Assembly: GCA_905182475.1 (NCBI GenBank) | Contig: CAJJBR010000040.1 | Coordinates: 1 to 54,153 of the forward strand | Direction of reading: 5' to 3' | Origin: Akkermansiaceae bacterium | GTDB lineage: Bacteria > Verrucomicrobiota > Verrucomicrobiia > Verrucomicrobiales > Akkermansiaceae | Length of the DNA stretch: 54,153 nucleotides | Shown here: positions 51,304-54,153 of the stretch, one piece after another | How positions within the stretch are numbered: position 1 is the stretch's first letter | Layout of the letters: each line of letters opens with the position of its first letter | Position numbers and translations under genes: made by a program | Notes under the pieces: model-generated | Databases searched by the model: none | Seen by the model: only the letters and a program-made list of their open reading frames with translations | Told to the model about the DNA's origin: nothing

Positions 51304-52386
51304 TTAGTCGTCTAAGTTCTGGGCGATGAGATCGGCGAGTCCAACCGGAGCTTCGTCTTCTGCACCGAGGCGTGGGCCACGTGCTTGAACGGAGCCGCTG
51401 GCGAGCAGCGAAGGTTCGAAGGACATTCCAAGGCCAAGTCCAAGCTCGACGAGCTTATCCTTGATCTCGTTAAGCGACTTCTTGCCGAAGTTGCGGTATT
51501 TGAGCATCTCGGCTTCTGACTTCATTGCGAGTTGACCGACGGAGGTGATGTTCGCGTTGTTCAGGCAGTTCGCCGCACGGACGGAAAGCTCGATCTCGTT
51601 GACGGACATGTTGAGAAGCTTCTTAAGAGCTGCGTTCTCTTCACTGGATTCGGCAGGCGCCTCTTCGAAGTCCACTGCGTTTTCGTCGTAGTTGACAAAG
51701 ACGTCGAGGTGGTGGCGAAGGATAGCGGAAGCCTGGAGGAGTGCATCCTGAGGAGTGATGCGACCGTCGGTCCAGACGTCGAGGGTGAGCTTGTCAAAAT
51801 CGGTCATTTGACCGACCCGTGTGGTGTCCACGCTGTATTTGCAGCGGGTTACCGGCGAGAAAATGGAATCGATCGCGATCACGCCTATGGGCTGATCTTT
51901 ACGCTTGTTTTCGTCACCGGTGAAAAAGCCACGGCCTACGCGCACTTCGAATTCGCAATCGAACTTCACCTTCTTATCGAGGGTGCAGATGATCTGATCC
52001 TTGTTGACTACGGAGTAGATGTTGTCGTCGATGATGTCGCCTGCTGTGACAATGCCGTCTTTCTCTACCTTGATGGACAGGATGCGTGCTTCCTTGTCGT
52101 TGTGGTTGAACTTCACCTTCTTCAGGTTCAGGACGATGTCGGTAACGTCTTCGACGACGCCCGGGAGGCTGGAAAATTCATGCTGCACGCCAGCGATTTT
52201 CACCGAAGTGATGGATGCGCCCTCAAGAGAGGAGAGGAGCACGCGGCGGAGGGAGTTGCCGATGGTGTGGCCATATCCGCTCTCGAATGGTTCGGCGATG
52301 AACTGGGCGTAAGTATCGGATGCTGTATCCTCGTTACGGACGAGGCGGTTTGGGAGCTCGAATCGAGCAAGTGTTGTAGCTGACAT
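51304..52386 (-). CDS. rpoA: RNA polymerase alpha subunit
   Basis: A 360-residue RpoA. N-terminal domain: FIAEPFESGYGHTIGNSLRR and VLLSSLEGASITSVKI assemble with beta/beta'. A C-terminal helix-hairpin-helix domain (about 265-330) has LSVRAANCLNNANITSVGQL and YRNFGKKSLNEIKDKL. After it a short extra tail. The ATG at 52384-52386 is preferred; an upstream frame to 52437 has no similarity. Usually rpsM-rpsK-rpsD precede rpoA; here no ribosomal gene is upstream and the gene appears to have its own promoter. Confidence 0.97.
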   Translation of the reverse strand: MSATTLARFELPNRLVRNEDTASDTYAQFIAEPFESGYGHTIGNSLRRVLLSSLEGASITSVKIAGVQHEFSSLPGVVEDVTDIVLNLKKVKFNHNDKEARILSIKVEKDGIVTAGDIIDDNIYSVVNKDQIICTLDKKVKFDCEFEVRVGRGFFTGDENKRKDQPIGVIAIDSIFSPVTRCKYSVDTTRVGQMTDFDKLTLDVWTDGRITPQDALLQASAILRHHLDVFVNYDENAVDFEEAPAESSEENAALKKLLNMSVNEIELSVRAANCLNNANITSVGQLAMKSEAEMLKYRNFGKKSLNEIKDKLVELGLGLGMSFEPSLLASGSVQARGPRLGAEDEAPVGLADLIAQNLDD

Positions 52387-52626
52387 TTGTATTCTTGGTT
52401 GCCGGGTTTCCCTCTCGCGAGCCGGATGTTTGCACATCCAGAGGACCGACGGCTGTTAATCTAATTCACTCGCGGGGCGTGAAGAGAATCCTTCGCGGGC
52501 TTTCTTGCAATGCTTTTTCTCGGAAAAATCGTCAAAAAAGCGGCTTTTGCGGGAAAATCATCGAAAATGCTTGGAATATCCGAGTCCTCACCCCTTTGTA
52601 GTAAGTGAAATCTCCCTTTCAGTGCA
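52387..52626. other. Divergent intergenic region between rpoA and a small basic protein gene
   Basis: A 240-base gap that must carry the rpoA promoter and that of the rightward gene. I could not identify convincing -35/-10 pairs. No gene is seen. Confidence 0.45.
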
Positions 52627-52887
52627 ATGAAGTCCAAAAAAAATTTGACGCGATTTACCTATGAAAATGCGGCGTTCGAAGGATGGCGCCTTTGCATCAG
52701 CCGCTCGGGAACCACATTCACCAAATATTTTCCCGATAAAAAGTTCGGTGGACCACGGAAATCTCTTGATGCAGCAGAAACAGCGCTCGAAGAACTGAAA
52801 ACACTGCTGACAGGTGCGAAACGCGTGAACGGCAAGCTCACACCAGCCGCGATCAAGAAGGCCGAGACCCTACTCGCGAAAACGTAA
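52627..52887 (+). CDS. Small basic protein of unknown function
   Basis: An 86-residue protein rich in Lys. Predicted pattern: three beta strands (GWRLCISRSGTTFTKYF, then PDKKFGGPRKS) followed by an alpha helix (LDAAETALEELKTLL) and a second Lys-rich helix. The strand-strand-strand-helix order with aromatic residues resembles the small AP2-like DNA-binding fold, but I cannot confirm it by sequence. Divergent from rpoA. Confidence 0.5.
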   Translation: MKSKKNLTRFTYENAAFEGWRLCISRSGTTFTKYFPDKKFGGPRKSLDAAETALEELKTLLTGAKRVNGKLTPAAIKKAETLLAKT

Positions 52888-52994
52888 CAGCACCCTGTAG
52901 TCCTGGTCTACATTCTTAGTTCTTGGAAAAGGAACACGTGTGGATCGGGTCGAACCGCCAACATTTCCTTTGCGGCTGCTTGGAGTCAGTTTCC

Positions 52995-53279
52995 CAGAAC
53001 CTCGGCACCATCGCTGGCAATGGTCTGCCGGCACCGGTGCCGATGCCGCCCCCTACTTCCGCATCCAAAACCCGTGGACACAATCTGCGAGATCCGATCC
53101 TAGAGGTGAATACATCAAAAGTTGGATTCCGGAACTGAAAGACGTCGATCCGAAAAAATTCCAATCCCCCTCCCGAGGATGGAAATCCCCTTGCAGACGG
53201 CTACCCCCTCGCCTGTGTCGATCACAAACCCGAGCGCGATCGCACCCACGCCATTTTCAAGAAGCATAGAAATAAATAG
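52995..53279 (+). pseudogene. Photolyase/cryptochrome C-terminal remnant, frameshifted
   Basis: One frame gives RWQWSAGTGADAAPYFRIQN with GEYIKSWIPELKDVD, the FAD-pocket signature of deoxyribodipyrimidine photolyases. After about 53170 the similarity moves to another frame with GNPLADGYPLACVDHKPERD and a short basic end to a TAG at 53277-53279, matching the family C-terminus (the P-x-P-I-V-D-H-x-x-x-R part). The N-terminal antenna domain and most of the FAD domain are not present upstream. It is therefore a decayed end of a photolyase gene, replaced upstream by other genes. Confidence 0.65.
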
Positions 53280-53317
53280 CTTCCAGAGGTTCGGCACTGC
53301 CGTTTAGCCTCCCGTCC

Positions 53318-54127
53318 ATGAGATTCGCCATTTGCAACGAAACATTCCGCAACCATGACTTCGCAGGCACCTGTGCCGAGGCCGTCCGCCACGGCTACAC
53401 CGGCCTAGAGGTAGCTCCTTTCACCCTCGGAAACCCGGCTGCAGTGACCTCCGCAGAGGCGGAAAAACTCGGCTCTATCGTTCGCGACCACGGCCTTGAA
53501 ATGGTCGGCCTACACTGGCTACTTGCGAAAACCGAAGGCTACCACCTCACCGATCCCGACCCTGGAATCAGCGTCCGCACCTTCGATTACGCCCGCCACC
53601 TCGCTGAAGTCTGCTCCTCCATGGGTGGGAACATCATGGTCTGGGGCAGCCCGCAGCAGCGCACTCTCGACCCCTCATGGTCGCGCCCCGATGCAGAGGC
53701 TCGCTTCATCGACTTTTTCCAACGCCTTTCCCCCCATCTCGCCGCCGCCGGGGTCACCATCGCCTTCGAATTCCTCGGACCTTCCGAAACGAACTTCATC
53801 AACACCGCCGCCGAGACCATTTTACTCCTTGAGAAAATCAACTCGCCCAACGTCCGACTACACCTCGACGTGAAAGCCATGTCCGCGGATTCCAAACCCA
53901 TCCCGGAAATCGTCCGAGACTCCCTCCCCTGGACCGCCCATTTCCACGCAAACGACCCCAACCTACAGGGACCGGGTATGGGCAAGATCGATTTTCCACC
54001 CATCGCAGCGGAGCTCACCAAGGGCGGCTATGACAAATGGGTCTCTGTCGAAGTTTTTGATACGAACATCAGCCCCGACACCCTTGCCGCAGAGAGCATG
54101 AAAAACCTGCGTGCCGCCTTCGGCTAA
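53318..54127 (+). CDS. Sugar phosphate isomerase/epimerase-like TIM-barrel protein
   Basis: A 269-residue protein of the AP-endonuclease-2 / xylose-isomerase-like TIM-barrel family (YcjR/IolE-type). It starts MRFAICNETFRNHDFAG, then GYTGLEVAPF, MVGLHWLLAKTEG, IAFEFLGPSETNFI (metal Glu), LHLDVKAMSAD (metal Asp), AHFHANDPNLQGPG (metal His) and VSVEVFD (metal Glu). All four metal ligands of the family appear present. Substrate unknown, likely a sugar or inositol derivative. Confidence 0.86.
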   Translation: MRFAICNETFRNHDFAGTCAEAVRHGYTGLEVAPFTLGNPAAVTSAEAEKLGSIVRDHGLEMVGLHWLLAKTEGYHLTDPDPGISVRTFDYARHLAEVCSSMGGNIMVWGSPQQRTLDPSWSRPDAEARFIDFFQRLSPHLAAAGVTIAFEFLGPSETNFINTAAETILLLEKINSPNVRLHLDVKAMSADSKPIPEIVRDSLPWTAHFHANDPNLQGPGMGKIDFPPIAAELTKGGYDKWVSVEVFDTNISPDTLAAESMKNLRAAFG

Positions 54128-54153
54128 AATTCCAATTCCAATTCCAATTCCAA
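54128..54153. repeat. AATTCC tandem repeat at window end
   Basis: At least four AATTCC units (AATTCCAATTCCAATTCC and continuing) cut by the window edge, directly after the isomerase stop. It resembles the AAATTCC units of the AT-rich family. Confidence 0.7.

Noticed and set aside
1..54153. CRISPR arrays, tRNA or rRNA genes
   Set aside because: No direct-repeat/spacer array of regular spacing and no cloverleaf or rRNA core sequence was found in the intergenic gaps; the repeats present are short, imperfect and non-arrayed.

Overview
The window is bacterial chromosome of moderately high GC content, almost entirely coding, with about 54 protein genes, one gene remnant and no rRNA or tRNA gene that I could recognise. 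The gene set suggests a Gram-negative member of the PVC group, most likely Verrucomicrobiota: lysine/alanine-rich protein tails, ThuA and sulfatase-like proteins, an MGDG-synthase-like glycosyltransferase, a type II secretion cluster full of repeats, and an mreBCD-mrdA-rng elongasome block. This placement is inference; no 16S gene is present.

Layout. 1-3602 (minus strand): a BlaI-type repressor with a histone-H1-like tail (cut by the window edge), a redoxin without CXXC, a LysM lipoprotein, TatD and TrpF. 3710-9490: ThuA-domain protein, Xaa-Pro aminopeptidase, then a membrane-anchored sulfatase/phosphatase-superfamily enzyme translationally coupled to a novel membrane protein. 9563-19057: MGDG-type glycosyltransferase, HAD phosphatase, ThiG, MobA, M20 peptidase, a DUF433/DUF5615 toxin-antitoxin pair, a PLD-like protein, a glycosidase-GT2 fusion, QueA and exonuclease III. 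19160-23099 (minus): class I fumarase and an HtrA protease coupled to a catalytically dead HtrA paralogue. 23228-34188: class A PBP, then a type II secretion-like operon (five pseudopilin genes G-H-I-J-K, assembly proteins L and M, a C/PilP-like protein and the secretin D). The ATPase E and platform F are not here. 34502-43283: metallophosphoesterase, mreB-mreC-mreD-mrdA-rng and pyruvate kinase. 43382-54127: leuS, two thioredoxin-fold proteins, rdgB, an NlpC/P60 lipoprotein, HAD mutase, CDGSH protein, RbsD/FucU-like lipoprotein, mini-RNase-III-like protein, rplQ-rpoA, a small basic protein, a photolyase remnant and a sugar-phosphate isomerase-like protein.

The most unusual layer lies between and inside the genes. 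(1) Three copies of a palindromic element with about 25-bp inverted ends sit directly after the stop codons of pepP, gspD and pyk. (2) A dispersed AT-rich repeat made of short GTTTAAA/AAATTTC-like units occurs immediately before many start codons, once as an inverted pair, and once inside the leuS reading frame. (3) Other low-complexity repeats and perfect hairpins occupy nearly every junction of the secretion operon, where they form the N-terminal leaders of the pseudopilins and appear to leave one gene with a CTG start codon.

Functional themes are envelope growth (MreBCD, PBP2, PBP1A, NlpC/P60, LysM), envelope proteolysis and secretion (HtrA pair, T2SS), and scattered housekeeping genes (trpF, thiG, mobA, queA, leuS, pyk, fum, rpoA, rplQ).
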